A DNA stretch of 64,000 nucleotides from Ambrosia x helenae (Eukaryota > Streptophyta > Magnoliopsida > Asterales > Asteraceae), in the NCBI GenBank assembly GCA_030844895.1, contig CM061228.1, positions 56,471,081 through 56,535,080 on the forward strand, read 5' to 3'. The translations under genes and the position numbers were made by a program. Below are positions 44,790 through 57,406 of this stretch, one piece after another (position 1 is the stretch's first letter; each line of letters starts with the position of its first letter). The notes beneath the pieces were generated by a model. That model did not search any database. It worked only from the letters and a program-made list of their open reading frames with translations, and was not told the origin of the DNA.

Positions 44790-45193
44790 GGGGCTGCTAA
44801 ACGTACCCCCCTTTATATTATTTTTACTAAATATACCCCCCCTTCAAGTTTTTGTATAATACAAATTTAACCTTTTACTTTCTTTTTTGCTAAACTTTAT
44901 TCCATAATCTTTTGAATTTATATATATAATTTTATAAAGATTATCAAGATCCTTTTTCATAATTTCAAAAGATATAATCTAAATTTATATATATTACAAA
45001 ATTGTAGAATTGTTTTGATGGATCATGAGAACACAAGATTTGAGTTGATAAGTTCGTTAAATTGATATTCATGTGTGGGCTAAACGATTTGATAAATCTG
45101 AAAAAATTAGAGGGGAAAGTTGACAAATTTTAAAGTGGTTTTTCAGGGAGGGGGTATGACAAGTAACAAGGGAGGGTACGTTTAGCCCACCCC
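44790..45193. mobile_element. MITE-like element B inserted in a TA microsatellite
   Basis: Left end GGGGCTGCTAAACGTACCCC and right end GGTACGTTTAGCCCACCCC form an imperfect terminal inverted repeat of about 25 bp. Flanked on both sides by (TA)n, so the duplication (probably TA) cannot be read. No coding. Confidence 0.8.
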
Positions 45194-45223
45194 ACATATA
45201 TATATATATATATATATATAGTA

Positions 45224-46598
45224 AATAACAATAAAACTTGTAATAAAATATCTAAGATCAACAAAACTTGTAATAAAACTTGTATATAATCTGTTTTAAA
45301 ACATCTGTTGAATGATATCCAGCTTTATGAAACAACTGTCAATCAATACAATTTTTACAATTAAAGATTAACAATAAATATACAATTTCACATCACTCTT
45401 TTCAAATTCATAATAATCACAAAGAGTCTTCATCGCTTGAAAATTAATGAAAATAACATTTTTATCATAATAAATTGATAAAAATAACTATAAATTCAAA
45501 TACATCACTCTTTTAAAAGTCATAATAATTAAATAATAAATTTTTAATAATATTATTTTCATATTATAAGATGAATAAAAAAGTAAGAAAGTAACTATAT
45601 GGAAAGTTAATTTTCAGCTTGATAAGTTGCATTTCAAGTAATATGAAGTTGCAAACTACTTTAGGTCCTTTCAATAGAGTGAAGAAAAATTGCAACACAA
45701 TAATAATAAAATAATATTGTTAACAAAGTAACTTACAATTAGTAATCATTACTTTAGGTCCTTTGTATAATATATGTAAACATCCCAACATTTGTTATTA
45801 AACAAAACTTTGTAAAGACAGGGACACTACATATCAATAATTAATCTGCAGTTTTCAACACTTACTCAAATCTTTTTACTTATCTTTAACAAAGTTTCTT
45901 TAAAAAACAGTTCCACCCTTTTATAGAATAATAATAAAAATACTAATTATTCGTAAAGTTGGTTTTCAACTTTATCAGTTACATTTCAAGCACACCTAAA
46001 CTTGGAATTTACTTTTCATAATTTACCTTTCAACTTTATCATAATAATTTAATAATAAATTTTTAATAATATTATTTTCATATAATTTTATTTTATTTTA
46101 TCATATAATAAAATGAATAAAAAACTAACAAAGTAACTATAGGGAAAGTTAATTTTTCAACTTGATAACTTGCATTTCAAGTAAATATGAAGTTGGAAAC
46201 TACTTTGGATCCTTTCAATAGACTGCAAGAAAATTGCAACACAATAATAATAAAATAATATTGTTAGTAAAGTAACCTTAAAAATAGTAATCATTACTTT
46301 TGGACCTTTGTATAACATCTGTTAACATACCAACAGTTGTAATAAAACAAAACTTTGTAAATGTTAAACGTCAAAAAACTGAGTATAATATCCGTTGTTA
46401 CATAATTAATTAAAATCTTGATATATGTAAATTTAAAAATAAAGCAATCCTTTCAAATTCATAATTACAAAACAGCCCACACCCCTAAAGGTCTATAATG
46501 ACCACTGCACAAATGAAAGATATAGACCAATACTTACAGAAGATACGGCCATAATTAATGCAAAATGTACTTCTATTTAATATTGCAGAAGATATGAC
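45224..46598. other. AT-rich repeat family, right part
   Basis: No gene. Contains the landmarks of the 13815-22448 repeat, including two partial units (about 45590-45920 and 46010-46560). Ends abruptly at the Gypsy-3 RT sequence. Confidence 0.65.
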
Positions 46599-46601
46599 AA
46601 T

Positions 46602-49159
46602 ATTGACAACTTATTATTTGATCAGCTCCAAGGGTCAAGTTTTTATTCGCAGATTGATTTGAGGTCGGGTTACCACCAACTGAGTGTCCAGGAGGAGGAT
46701 GTGGCCAAAACAGCCTTCCGAACTCGCTATGGACACTATGAATTTTTGGTGATGCCATTTGGGTTGACTAATGCACCCGCGGTCTTTATGGATCTTATGA
46801 ACCGCGTGTGTAAGCCTTATTTGGATAAATTTGTCATAGTGTTTATTGATGACATTTCGATTTACTCCAAAAACAGGGAAGAGCACGAGCAAACACCTAC
46901 AGATGATCTTGGAACTTTTAAGGAGGGAGCAGTTGTATGCAAAATTTTCCAAATGTGATTTCTGGATTTGGGAGTAGGTTCAATTTTTAGGGCATGTGGT
47001 AAATGAGGCTGGTAATACATGTTGGCCCTGCCAAGATTGATGCTATTAAACGTTGGGAGGCTCCTAAGACTCCTACAGAAGTGCGTCAATTCCTTGGTCT
47101 TGCGGGGTATTATCGCAGATTCATCGAGGGATTTTCAAAGAGCACTCAACCGCTCACCGCTTTGACACAGAAAAGTATTACTTATAAATGGGGAGATGCC
47201 CAAGAATCTTCTTTTCAGTTGTTAAAGACGAAACTCTGTAGTGCACCAATTCTGTCGCTACCTGAGGGTACGGATGACTTTGGGGTATATTGTGACGCCT
47301 CCATCCAAGGCTTAGGGTGTGTACTGATGCAACGTGATAAGGTGATCGCGTATGCATCACGGCAATTGAAAGTTCATGAGAAAAACTACACCACCCATGA
47401 CTTGGAGTTAGGAGCATGGTGTTTGCTCTAAAAATTTGGAGGCATTATCTGTATGGGACTAAGTGTACAATCTTTACTGACCATAAGAGTCTCCAGCACA
47501 TCTTTGATCAGAAGGAATTGAATATGCGGCAACGTCGATGGGTCGAACTCTTAAATGATTATGACTGTGCTATTAAGTATCATCCGGGGAAAGCTAATGT
47601 AGTAGCGGATGCCCTTAGCCATAAGGAGACAAAACCCAAGCGGGTGCGAGCCTTGCAACTTACTATACACTCGAATCTTCTAGGTAAAATCTGCGATGCT
47701 TAAGTTGAGGCTTTGAAGGAGGAGAATATTGGGCTCGAAACGTTGCTTGGTGCCGATAAACACTTGGAATTAAAATCGGATGGACTTCAATACTTTATGA
47801 ATCGGGTTTGGATTCCACTTTTTGGAGATGTCAGACAGCTAGTGCTTGATGAAGCGCATACCTCTCATTATTCGGTACATCCTGGCTTAGATAAAATGTA
47901 CCAAGACCTCAAAACTCTCTATTGGTGGCTGAATATGAAAGCCGAAATAGCAACTTACGTTAGTAAGTGCTTAACTTGTGCTAAGGTCAAGATCGAATAT
48001 CAAAAACCCTCGGGCCTTCTCCAGCAACCAGAAATCCCTATGTGGAAATGGGATGGAATTTCCATGGATTTTATCTCCAAACTTCCTAAGACATCTGGTT
48101 GTCATGACAAAATTTGGGTCATTGTTGACCGCTTAACGAAATCAGCCCATTTCTTGGCAATCAAGGAGACAGATACATTGAAACGTTTAGTTACCCTTTA
48201 CATCAAGGAAGTTGTTTTCTAGGCATGGGGTGCCTACTTCGATCATATCTGACCATGATGCTCGATTCACTTCCCATTTCTGGACTACCCTTCACAAAGC
48301 GTTGGGCACTCGCTTAGATATGAGCACAACTGAGCACCCTCAAACAGATGGTTAGAGTGAACGTATCATCCAGACATTAGAAGATCTACTACGAGCATGC
48401 GTGGTGGATTTTGGTAACAACTGGGACAAACATTTGCCCCTGATTGAATTCCCGTACAACAACAGTTATCACACTTCTAGACAGTGTGCGCCTTTTGAGG
48501 CACTTTATGGGCGCAAGTGTAGATCACCAATTTGTTGGGCTAAAGTTGGGGATAGCCAGCTGATGGGCCCTGAGCTCATGCATGAAACGTCTGAAAAGAT
48601 TATTCAAATCAGAAACCGTATGGCCATTACTCGTGATAGGCAGAAAAGTTACGCTGATAAGCGCTGAAAACCCTTAGAGTTCCAAGTTGGGGACAAGGTA
48701 CTCTTGAAAGTGTCACCTTGGAAGGGCGTGATTCGTTTCGGGAAACGAGGAAAGTTAAACCCGCGGTATGTTGGACCATTCGAAATTGTGGAAAGAATTG
48801 GTCCAGTGGCTTATAGGTTGAACTTACCTGACAAACTTAATGGAGTGCATAACGTATTCCATGTATCAAACCTTAAGAAATGCTTGTCTGACACAACATT
48901 GGTGGTTCCACTGGAAGAAATCCAAGTGGATGACCAGTTAAGGTTCGTGGAAGAACCAGTAGAAATTCTTGAGCAAGGCGTTAAGAAACTCTGACAAAGC
49001 ACTATACCTATTGTTAAGGTACGGTGGAATTCTCGTCTAGGACCAGAATATACGTGGGAACGCAAGGACCAAATGCGACTCAAATACCCACATCTCTTTA
49101 CAGAACCTGAAATTGTACATAAACCGAACTCTAAACGTAAAGCAACTCACTCAAAGTGA
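46602..49159 (+). pseudogene. Gypsy-3 pol remnant: RT, RNase H, integrase, chromodomain-like tail
   Basis: RT motifs GYHQLSV and FGLTNAPAVFMDLMNRV are present and the active site reads FIDDISIYSK. Frameshifts lie near 46900-47000, at about 47415 (RNase H), and at about 48215 (integrase). In-frame stops are at about 47701 (TAA), 48353 (TAG, integrase core), 48665 (TGA) and 48992 (TGA). RNase H YCDASIQGLGCVLMQ, HHCC finger and the tail PEYTWERKDQM are recognisable. Several stops fall where Gypsy-1 has Gln or Arg codons. Confidence 0.92.
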
Positions 49160-49277
49160 ATTTCGGGGCGAAATTCCTTTCAACTTGGGGATGATGTGAC
49201 ATCCGGTAACCAAGCACACCAACTTTACTGTTTACTTGCTGAATTTCGGGACAGAATTCTTTTCAACTTGGGGATGA
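49160..49277 (+). other. Gypsy-3 duplicated PPT/LTR-start region
   Basis: CAACTTGGGGATGATGTGACA occurs in two copies, with TGTGACA at 49195 and 49278. Parallels 1402-1561 in Gypsy-1. Confidence 0.8.
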
Positions 49278-52200
49278 TGTGACACCCCGCATTTTCAGGT
49301 TAACTCTTTTACTGAACTCTAGTTAATTTCCATGATCATACGTGGTTAATCACTTAGCTAGGGTTAGTTGAACAGGCCTTTCAGAATGTTATGTAACAAT
49401 AACATATGTTAGGTGACATTAACGTACGTTATAATTAGGAAAAATCCTTGTCTTGACACACACACACGAATCATGTATCCCGAACGTTGGTGATTTGTTA
49501 GGCATGCTTGATTATATGAACTATTGAGTGTTGATGAATGGGAAGTAACACATGCATATGAATTGCATGTTTATGTGAACTACTGCGTATTAGTTAACTT
49601 GTACGTAAACGCTGTGAGATATGTGCACTTATGACAAACATGATATGAAATGATAATAACAGTAGTTTTATAAGAGTTGTTATGATTAATATTGACGGGA
49701 CTAGTCTCGGGAGTTAGATATTGTTAACGAGCTCACTTATCAGATAAAAATCCCCAGAACCCGAAACCCTGGCCCATAACTCAACCCTTAGTGTATTATT
49801 TATATAAAAAAATAAACACAAACCCTACACCTCCTTGTTTGCGCCGTGAACATCAAGAAGCCCCACCATCACGTTCACTTTCAATCTTTCATCAATTTTC
49901 ATCACTAATCCAAGTTAATTCGGGTGCAATCTTGAGGGTTTAAGGATTCTAGCATTGCAAGGTATATGTTTTATGTATTGTATGGTGAACTATAATGCTT
50001 GAAAAGTTTAAAAACCCTAAAACTACTAGTATTAAAAGCGCAAATCATTGGTTAGTAAGATGTTTTGTGTGATTGTTGATGTAGGTTGTTGGTAATGATC
50101 ATAACTAGGATTCTTGGTACGTAAATACATGGATTAAACGTGATAATATGAACTTGATTGTGTTAATATGAGTTTGTTAGATGATTATGGGTTATTGAGA
50201 ATGATTAGGGTTAATGTGTATCATGTTATAAAAATTCTGATTTCTGGCAGATTTGTTGTAGCAACTTGTAAGGCTGTTATATTGTGATTAACATGTTTAA
50301 TCCAATTGTTTTCTGATACTAGAACATAATTTATGATGTTAGCTTTTCAAAGTCCAAAATCATGCGTTTTGGACTTGTTTTGATATGTATTCATGATTTT
50401 ATAAGTTTAAAGGTATAATCAGATTTTCGGATGTGAAAAATGGACCAACTTTAAAGGGCTGTAACTTGAGTTTTTCAAATACGTTGATCGTGAAATTTGG
50501 AAAAAAAGTTTAGTCTATGAATGTCGGCAGTGGCGGAACCAGACTTTTATGACCGGGTGGTCACAATGTAACCTTTTCTATTCTATTTTTATGATGGATG
50601 TACTACGACCACTATAATGATTTTATGTTGCTCCCCGTAAGCTAGATATTTTACCAGTTTATATTTGTTTAGTTTTTTCTTTTTTTTTATGAAATTTTAT
50701 ATAAAAAAATATACCGCTACAATAGAATAAACAACATATTATATATTATATAGAAGGGTAATAAAGTTATTAAATAAAATTTAAACAATAACAAAACAAA
50801 AGAATTTGTATATTTCTAATACTAAATCAAAGACATTAATATATAAATAAATAATTGTTGAAATTTTTTGCACATTTGTTATATTGTTATAAGATATTCA
50901 AGTTTACAGTTGGATGTTGACGTCTAATAAATAAATAATTGAGTGGTTTCAAGCCCAAATGATGGTTAAAGAAATAATGGTTCTCTTATCAAGTTTTTAA
51001 CTGGCCCACTAAAAAAGTTCTAAAAGCCCAATTGAAAAAATAGGGCAGACCTCTTGTTTTGTTTGTCATCTTTCCAACACCCTGCTGAACTACCGCCACA
51101 CACACCATCGGAGAAATATATTACAGTCATGAACTGACGATAACTTCTTCTCCTCTATTTTCTTTCAACTAGGGCGATAATTGAAGGGTCCAAGTATCAA
51201 TAAACGTCACCATTAGATCATGGTTTAGTATAAAATTTGATACGCCGGAGGGTGGCCGGAGGGTCAACGGACCCTCCTGACCCCCCTGTAGTTCCGTCTC
51301 TGAATATCGAAGCTTTTCCAAGTGGATTCATCTCGTTTGGATGAGTCTATGATTTTTAATGAATTTTTATGTAAGCTGCTGTCAACAGCACGCTTTTTCT
51401 GATGTGGCTGGACTAAATTAATTTTCATAAAATCTTGATGTGTTTTTGACAAGAAATAAAAATAGTAGAGTCACATATAAACTTATGGGAAGTCTCTGTA
51501 AAATTTTGGGGACTTGAGGAGTTGATTTGGTATTTTATAAAAATTGATTTCCGTAACCTAAAATCTGTCCAGAAAACGCAGGTTTGAGAGATATTGATTA
51601 TGTGATGATTTGAGTGTGTTATTGAGTTATAAGTTGTGAAATTCTATATGAGAACATGTGTACATGTTATTTATATGATGTATATGACATGATAGGTTGA
51701 TTGTATGTAATGTGTGATGAGAACTAGTTGTGTTAAAAGTCTAAACATGTTGCATCATTTACTAATCACCAACGATTGACGGGTTTTGCATGGTTTAATT
51801 GCGTCAAGTACAATTTCATGGAATGTCACCTAGGTCATTGTAGAGTACATGGGTTAGGATAATCACATGTGTAACCACACTCAAACACTTGTAACTTTGT
51901 GTTCAATAGGTTATCGGTAGGCGAGTAGTCTTCCACGTTTGCTATCCTTGCGGTTTATTTTTAGCATGCCACCTAAGGCGAGTTTCACTACATTTCGCGA
52001 AGCATGTGTCTCTGGTTGAGACAGAATTAAATAAAACTTTTTTAGTCCAGTTGGGACTACCTTTACATCCCAGGTTTTGGGATGCTATGACTCCTTGTGT
52101 GGGTCGGGTTTTCGATTCCTTATGTGGATCACACTTTTATCAGTTTTGTACTTTTACTGTCCCTTGTGAACTAAACACTCTATCATGAAAGTCCTTACTA

Positions 52201-52699
52201 TTTTATTGGGTTAATCGCTGGAGGCGAACAAGGTAGTAGTTAGTAGCGCTATTAGGTTATGCAGCAACCTCATGCCTGAGGTGCTTGGGTCACGGGCATG
52301 AACTTCTGACCACTTTTTCTTACTGGTGTTGATAGACACTAGTGTTGAGGCACTGTAACATCTGTATGTTTCCCAATAACCATTGTTTAGTTACATTGAG
52401 CGGGTTAGCTACCCCTGACAAACTTAAAACTAATGTTTTTTAATACACTTGATGAAATTACAACTGTTACTCGTACTGTGAACTCACCAGCTTTATGTAG
52501 ACACACTTAGTATGTTTTCGCAGGTCGCTAGAAATGAGCACGTCTAGGTTCATGCATGGTGTCACACATGGGATTTATAACTTTATAAACTTTTGACGTA
52601 TTTACTTTCATTTTGGTTTGGGCGCGTTGTGTTTGCACATCATTACTTATTTTACTAAACTGTTTTCGCTTCTGCACTTATATAAACGTATGGTTGACA
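49278..52699 (+). repeat. Gypsy-3 LTR (about 2.64 kb plus hAT insertion)
   Basis: Starts TGTGACACCCCGC; the end is placed at GGTTGACA (52699), where length after removing the hAT-like element matches Gypsy-1. A predicted intron with a decayed donor is at 51978-52523 (AAG/GCGAGTTT; acceptor TTTTCGCAG/GTCG), with TAGCGCTA at 52244-52251. The right boundary is tentative. Confidence 0.75.
50528..51302. mobile_element. hAT-like non-autonomous DNA transposon (775 bp)
   Basis: Terminal inverted repeat CAGTGGCGGAACCAG at the left against CAGAGACGGAACTAC read inward from the right. Flanks AATGTCGG (50520-50527) and AATATCGA (51303-51310) form an 8-bp duplication with two mismatches, the hAT length. 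No transposase ORF. Lies inside the Gypsy-3 LTR. Confidence 0.8.
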
Positions 52700-52718
52700 A
52701 TCTTTTAAAAATAAAAGC

Positions 52719-54178
52719 GGTGACAACCGACAACTTCCGATCTACACTGACGTGATTTTTATTATTAAAAATAATAAATATTTATTATAAATATTGTTAA
52801 TTATTAAGTTTCGGAAGTTTACTGATCGTTTTAACAATCGAAACTGCGACCGATTTAATTAACGCGATGTAAACGCGTGCATCGGACGCACGTGCCAGGC
52901 GACATATATATTTATATTTTTGCTCGGTTTATTTTATTTTTAATTATGAACGAAACCGACTAACTTTGGTAATTTATTATTGAACCAAAATAAAAACTGA
53001 AGCTCGAAACGTTAATACGGGTTTCGATACGCGATACACACCCACCTAACCCAAACCCTAGATATAAAAACATCCTTATCCCCTCTTCTTCCCCATTTGT
53101 TTATGCAACCATAACCGCACTCTCTCTCTCTCTCTCTAAAACCGGTTCCCCCCCTCTCTCTCTAAACCTCTCTTCCTCTCCCGCTCGTCTCTCTCTCTTC
53201 TTCCTTTCAGAAGTAGCCGGCCACCACCAAAGCTTGGGTGGTGGCGGCACAGGGATGTGACCCCGAGAAACATCAACACAGCAGTAGAATTGGGTATGTG
53301 GTGGTGGTCGGGTTTATGGCGGCGTGGTGGTTTCTGGCTCGAATGGGGTTGGGTATGACGGGTCAAGGTGGAGTACGGGGGTAGTTGGTTTCGGGTCAAG
53401 TGGGTCTCGGTTGGGTTATGGTAACTGGTTAATCGGGTTATGGTGGTCAGATCGGGCTCGATGTTGGTGTTGTTGGGCTGTGCAGATGACGGTGAGGTGG
53501 TAGGTGGTTGTTCGGTCGGGTTAGGGTGGTTGATGACGAGCTGTGGTGGCCGATTAGAGTTTGTTTCAGGTTGTTTGGTCCCTGTGGCAGCAACAACTTG
53601 GTGGTTCAGGGGAGTCGGGTTTAATCCGGTGGTTTCTGGTTCAAGGTTAGAAGATGGGCGTGGTCGGAGGTGGTTGTACTCGGGTCTTCGCGAAAGTGGG
53701 TTTGGTGGTCCGATGGTTGTGGTTTTGTTTCGGTAAAAGGTGACAGTCGGAGGCGGCGATGGTTGTTGGTGACGGGTCAGATTTTGGGTGCGGGTTCAGC
53801 TCTAGTCGGGTTGGTTCGGGTCCGATTCTTATTAAGGTTGATTTTGGTTTGATTCGGGTCCGGGTTACGGGGCAGATCCGGTTCTGGTCGTGGTCTCGGG
53901 CTCATGGTTTCTTTTCGGTTCAGATTCGGTGTTGGGTTCGAGTCGCGGGACAGATCTGGTTCGGTTCGAGTCAGTTTTGGTCCGGTCAACACATGGTCAA
54001 CTGGTCAAGCTTGGTCAAACGTGGTCAACGGCCAGATCTGGTCAACCGTCGGAATTTTTCAGCATGTCGTGCGAGATGGTGTTTTGCGCGTACGATATGG
54101 TATAACTACATCTTTAATATTTTTTTTTGTGATTGTGGTTCTAAACGGATATATTTATATATAAATACTAATATATAT
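52719..54178 (+). repeat. C1: C-family long LTR, interrupted by C2
   Basis: Homologous to C2 from its first bases (GGTGACAACCGACAACTTCC; the first base is mutated). It has a TATA-like ATATAAAAA at 53062-53070, then CT-rich leader, then a strongly G/T-biased stretch. It stops at 54178 in a TA-rich segment where C2 begins. More diverged from C2 than C2 is from C3. Confidence 0.8.
53984..54045 (+). repeat. GGTCAA cluster in C1
   Basis: Six GGTCAA units (reverse complement TTGACC) in 62 bp. C2 has four related units at 55465-55502. Downstream of the TATA box. Confidence 0.75.
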
Positions 54179-55595
54179 TGTGACACCCGGCAACTTCCGA
54201 TCTACACTGACATGATTTTTATGATTTAAAAATAAATATTTATTACAAATATTATTAATTTTTAAGTTTCGAAAGTTTACTGACCGTTTTTACAATCGAA
54301 ACTGCGACCGATTTAAATAACGCGGTTTAAACGCGTGAACTGAAAGCACGCATCGGATAACGAAAATTTTTATAATTTTGCTCGGTTTATTATTATTTTT
54401 AATTTCGAATGAAACCGACCACTTTTTATAATTAATTATCGAGCCTAAAATGGAACCGAGGCATTGTACGTTTATACGGGTTCGATACGCGGTACAAGTC
54501 ACCTACCAACAAACCCTAGGTATATAAACATATTCTTCTTCTTCTTCTTCTTCTTCTTCTTCTTCTTCTCATTTTCACCCAACACACAAACCCTAACCCC
54601 TCTCTCTCTCTCTCTAAAACCGGTTCCTCTCTCTCTACTCTCTCTCCCTCTTTCCACCCGTTTCTCTCGCTCTCTTGCTGGATATGAGCCGGCCGACCAC
54701 CTCCATTGGTGGCGGTGGCGGCGGCGACGTGGTGGTCCGGAGGAGCTCGAAATAGGCGGATACAGGGGCGTCAATTGTTTTTCAAGGCAAAAGGGGTCTG
54801 GGACGGTGGGTCGAAGTGGTGGTGACGTGGTTCGAGTTCGGACAGACCAGACCTGGTCTGGTTCAGATCTGGTCCGGCTGGGTGGTTCTGGGGTCGGGGG
54901 TGTAGTGCGGTGGTTGTTGGGTTCCAGGTGGAGGCGGCAGGTGGTTGCAGCGGCGGCGGTCCGGCAGATGAGGGTGGTGGTTTGTTTGGTCAGATGATGG
55001 TGTGGTGGTTGGTTCGGGTGGTGGTGTCCGGTTGCGGCTCAGGCACGATTTGGTTCGGATATAATGGTTCTCGGGTCTTGAGTCTCGTCTCCGGCTTGGT
55101 TTTGGTTCAGGGATGGTTCGGCTGCGTGGTCAGGTTTGGTTTGACTGGTGGTGGAGCCGGTGTCCGGTGGTGGTCAGGTGCGGCCGATGGTGGTGTCACG
55201 AGGTGGGGTTCGTGGTGGTCCGATGGTGGGTTTGGTTGGGTCAGTTGGTGTTGGCCGTGGTTTTGGGCTCGGGTCAGGTGGCTTTGGGTCGAGTCCGGAT
55301 CTGGTTCAGATCTGTTGGTGCTCGGGTCTCAGGTCAAGGTCAGGACTGGAACGGTTGTTGTTGTGCGGGTTAGTTCGGGTCAAAGTTGGGTGGTTGTCGT
55401 ATTCGGGTCAGATTCGGTACGAGATCGGGTTCGGTTCTGGTCTTGTTCGGGGTTAGATCTGGATAGTCAAAGCTGGTCAACACGTGGTCAAAGCTGGTCA
55501 AACTTTGGTTCCGGTCTACACATAGTTCGAGGTGGCTTCGGGTTACGCGCGTACGAATCGGTATACCTTAATTCGTATTTGTATTATTATTGTGG

Positions 55596-55639
<44 letters not shown>

Positions 55640-57406
55640 CATTGATATTCATAAAATAGTTTTGACTCGCGAATGAACCGAATAATAATAATAAACGGTA
55701 ACTATATATTAAATCAGACAATTGGTAATAGTGGCTAAAATGCGTGACTTATAATATCGGACTAAATTGGTTGGACTATAATATATATATATATATTGTT
55801 TTGTGTATTTATATAAATAAGTGTAGTTTATATAAAAGCGTCGAAACGTATAAGTCTCGTTTGATTGGGAATTGCGGATAAACAAATTGAAGTCTTGTGT
55901 TGGATATTGATTTTTGGGAAAATTGTAGGCGACTTGTGTTGCCTGGTTTGTACGAAAACAGAGGAAACTCTGCCGAAATTTTATAAAATTTATAAGCATA
56001 AACGAAGGCGATATTTGTTGTATATTTCATTATAAACAACTTTCAAGTATTTTGACAAATTTAGTTTTCTACAATATCGTAAAAGGTTTTCGACAAATGA
56101 TTTCTTGCAACATTTAAAGAAAAAACGTCGAACAATATTTCCAAAACAAATACATAATATTTGTTGAGCGTCAATTGTGTCAATCTTCAAAGATTTTGGT
56201 AACTAAAACATTTCCATCTAAACGGTTTTGAATTATAAAACGCTCAACCTATTTGAGAAAGAATTATATAAAAATTTATGTTCGAAACCTTTAAGGATTG
56301 GAAAAGAAGCGATATTGTTATTAATCGGTTTTAAATAACTATACTTACATTTTTTTATCAAATGGCATTTTTGCTAAAATATAATTATACAAGATAGATA
56401 CATTTATATGAATTACAAAACGAGCTACGACTCAGGATAAGTTATACGTTTCATAATATCGGTCCAACGTGGTGTACACACGAATAGTGACAAGTGCGCA
56501 ACTTGGGTACTATGTCGTGTGTTAACGCATAAGTAAGATAAGTCACGATCGGTTCGTCGAGTTAAGCATATTAGTACTCGAGTTATTACACACGAGTTAG
56601 ATAGTTGGATAAACTATCTTTTAGCCGGATAATAGGCTAGGTTTATATGTGTTAGACTTTAAGGTGTCCTTTGTTGGTTATAGGGCACGAGGAGGTCAGT
56701 CAAAGCTTCGAGCTTGTTTGCTAGCTTAGCATGGAAATCAAGGTGAGTTCATGACCCCACTTTTTACTGTTTTATAAATGTTTTCGGGGTGGAAGACATG
56801 CTTCTTTTATGAAAACCTGAGGAATTCCAAACAAACAAGTTTTTGAAAAATGAAATGGGCGCGTGAGTGTCACGGCCCTACATTTACCGTTTTGCTTACG
56901 GGGGAGAAACATGCTACTTACGTACTTATTAAAGGTCATGTTATACTATGGGCACTTTATGTTACTATACGGTTTTTACGGAAAGTCCCAGGGGAAACCA
57001 TGAATGTGCGGAGATGCACAACGAGGGAAATGTGGATAGATCTATTGGGCCTCACAAACCCCACTCGACGGCGGGGATGCCGGGCGGGTGCATATTGTCT
57101 CTAACTCTCGGGTTATCGAGGCATCGGTAACCCGGTCAATCTGGGCTGGATTCATCATTTGGTACATGTTCAGTAATGGATTCCCAACCGTAGTAGTAAA
57201 AACACTTAACGTCTAGCTAACGTTCTCATGACATAGTATTAACGGGAATGATCTTTTCAAATTTATGGAAACTCTTTTGTGAAACTTATGAACTCACCAG
57301 CTTTATGTTGACTTTTTAAGTATGTCTTTCAGGTTTAAACTTTGGTAACGGCACGGTTGGAGTAGTCGGCATATTGGGATCAGGGATCCTAGAGGGTTAG
57401 CAATAG
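54179..57406 (+). repeat. C2: C-family long LTR (5' portion or full, about 3.2 kb)
   Basis: Begins TGTGACACCCGGC within TA-rich C1 sequence. TATATAAA at 54521-54528, (TTC)n and (CT)n leader, then a G/T-rich stretch (54700-55560) with long open frames but low-complexity content, then (TA)n. A predicted intron is at 56743-57332. It gives way to LTR D at 57407 only 74 bp after the acceptor-like site, sooner than in other LTRs, so its 3' end is probably missing. Confidence 0.75.
56743..57332 (+). other. Predicted leader intron in C2
   Basis: Donor ATCAAG/GTGAGTTCATG at 56742/56743. Acceptor ATGTCTTTCAG/GTTT ends at 57332, after CTCACCAGCTTTATGTTGAC. The palindrome ATAGATCTAT is at 57036-57045. 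Length 590 nt. Confidence 0.5.

Larger units (their letters stand above)
46602..52699 (+). mobile_element. Gypsy-3: 5'-truncated Ty3/gypsy element
   Basis: Starts inside the RT domain (IDNLLFDQLQG), continues through RNase H, integrase and chromodomain-like tail, then a duplicated PPT/LTR-start region and an LTR. 5' LTR, gag and protease are absent and the left junction is blunt against the AT-rich block. Same family group as Gypsy-1 by protein and LTR start. The right end is close to the next LTR (C1), separated by about 19 bp. Confidence 0.9.

Noticed and set aside
53136..53399. Minus-strand 87-codon frame in C1
   Set aside because: Overlaps the CT-rich leader and TATA-proximal part of an LTR; composition is that of microsatellite.
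54910..55659. Open frame of 249 codons in the C2 LTR
   Set aside because: Gly/Val/Trp/Ser-rich low-complexity product of G/T-biased DNA; overlapping open frames exist in the other phases and it ends in a (TA)n tract. Not treated as a gene.
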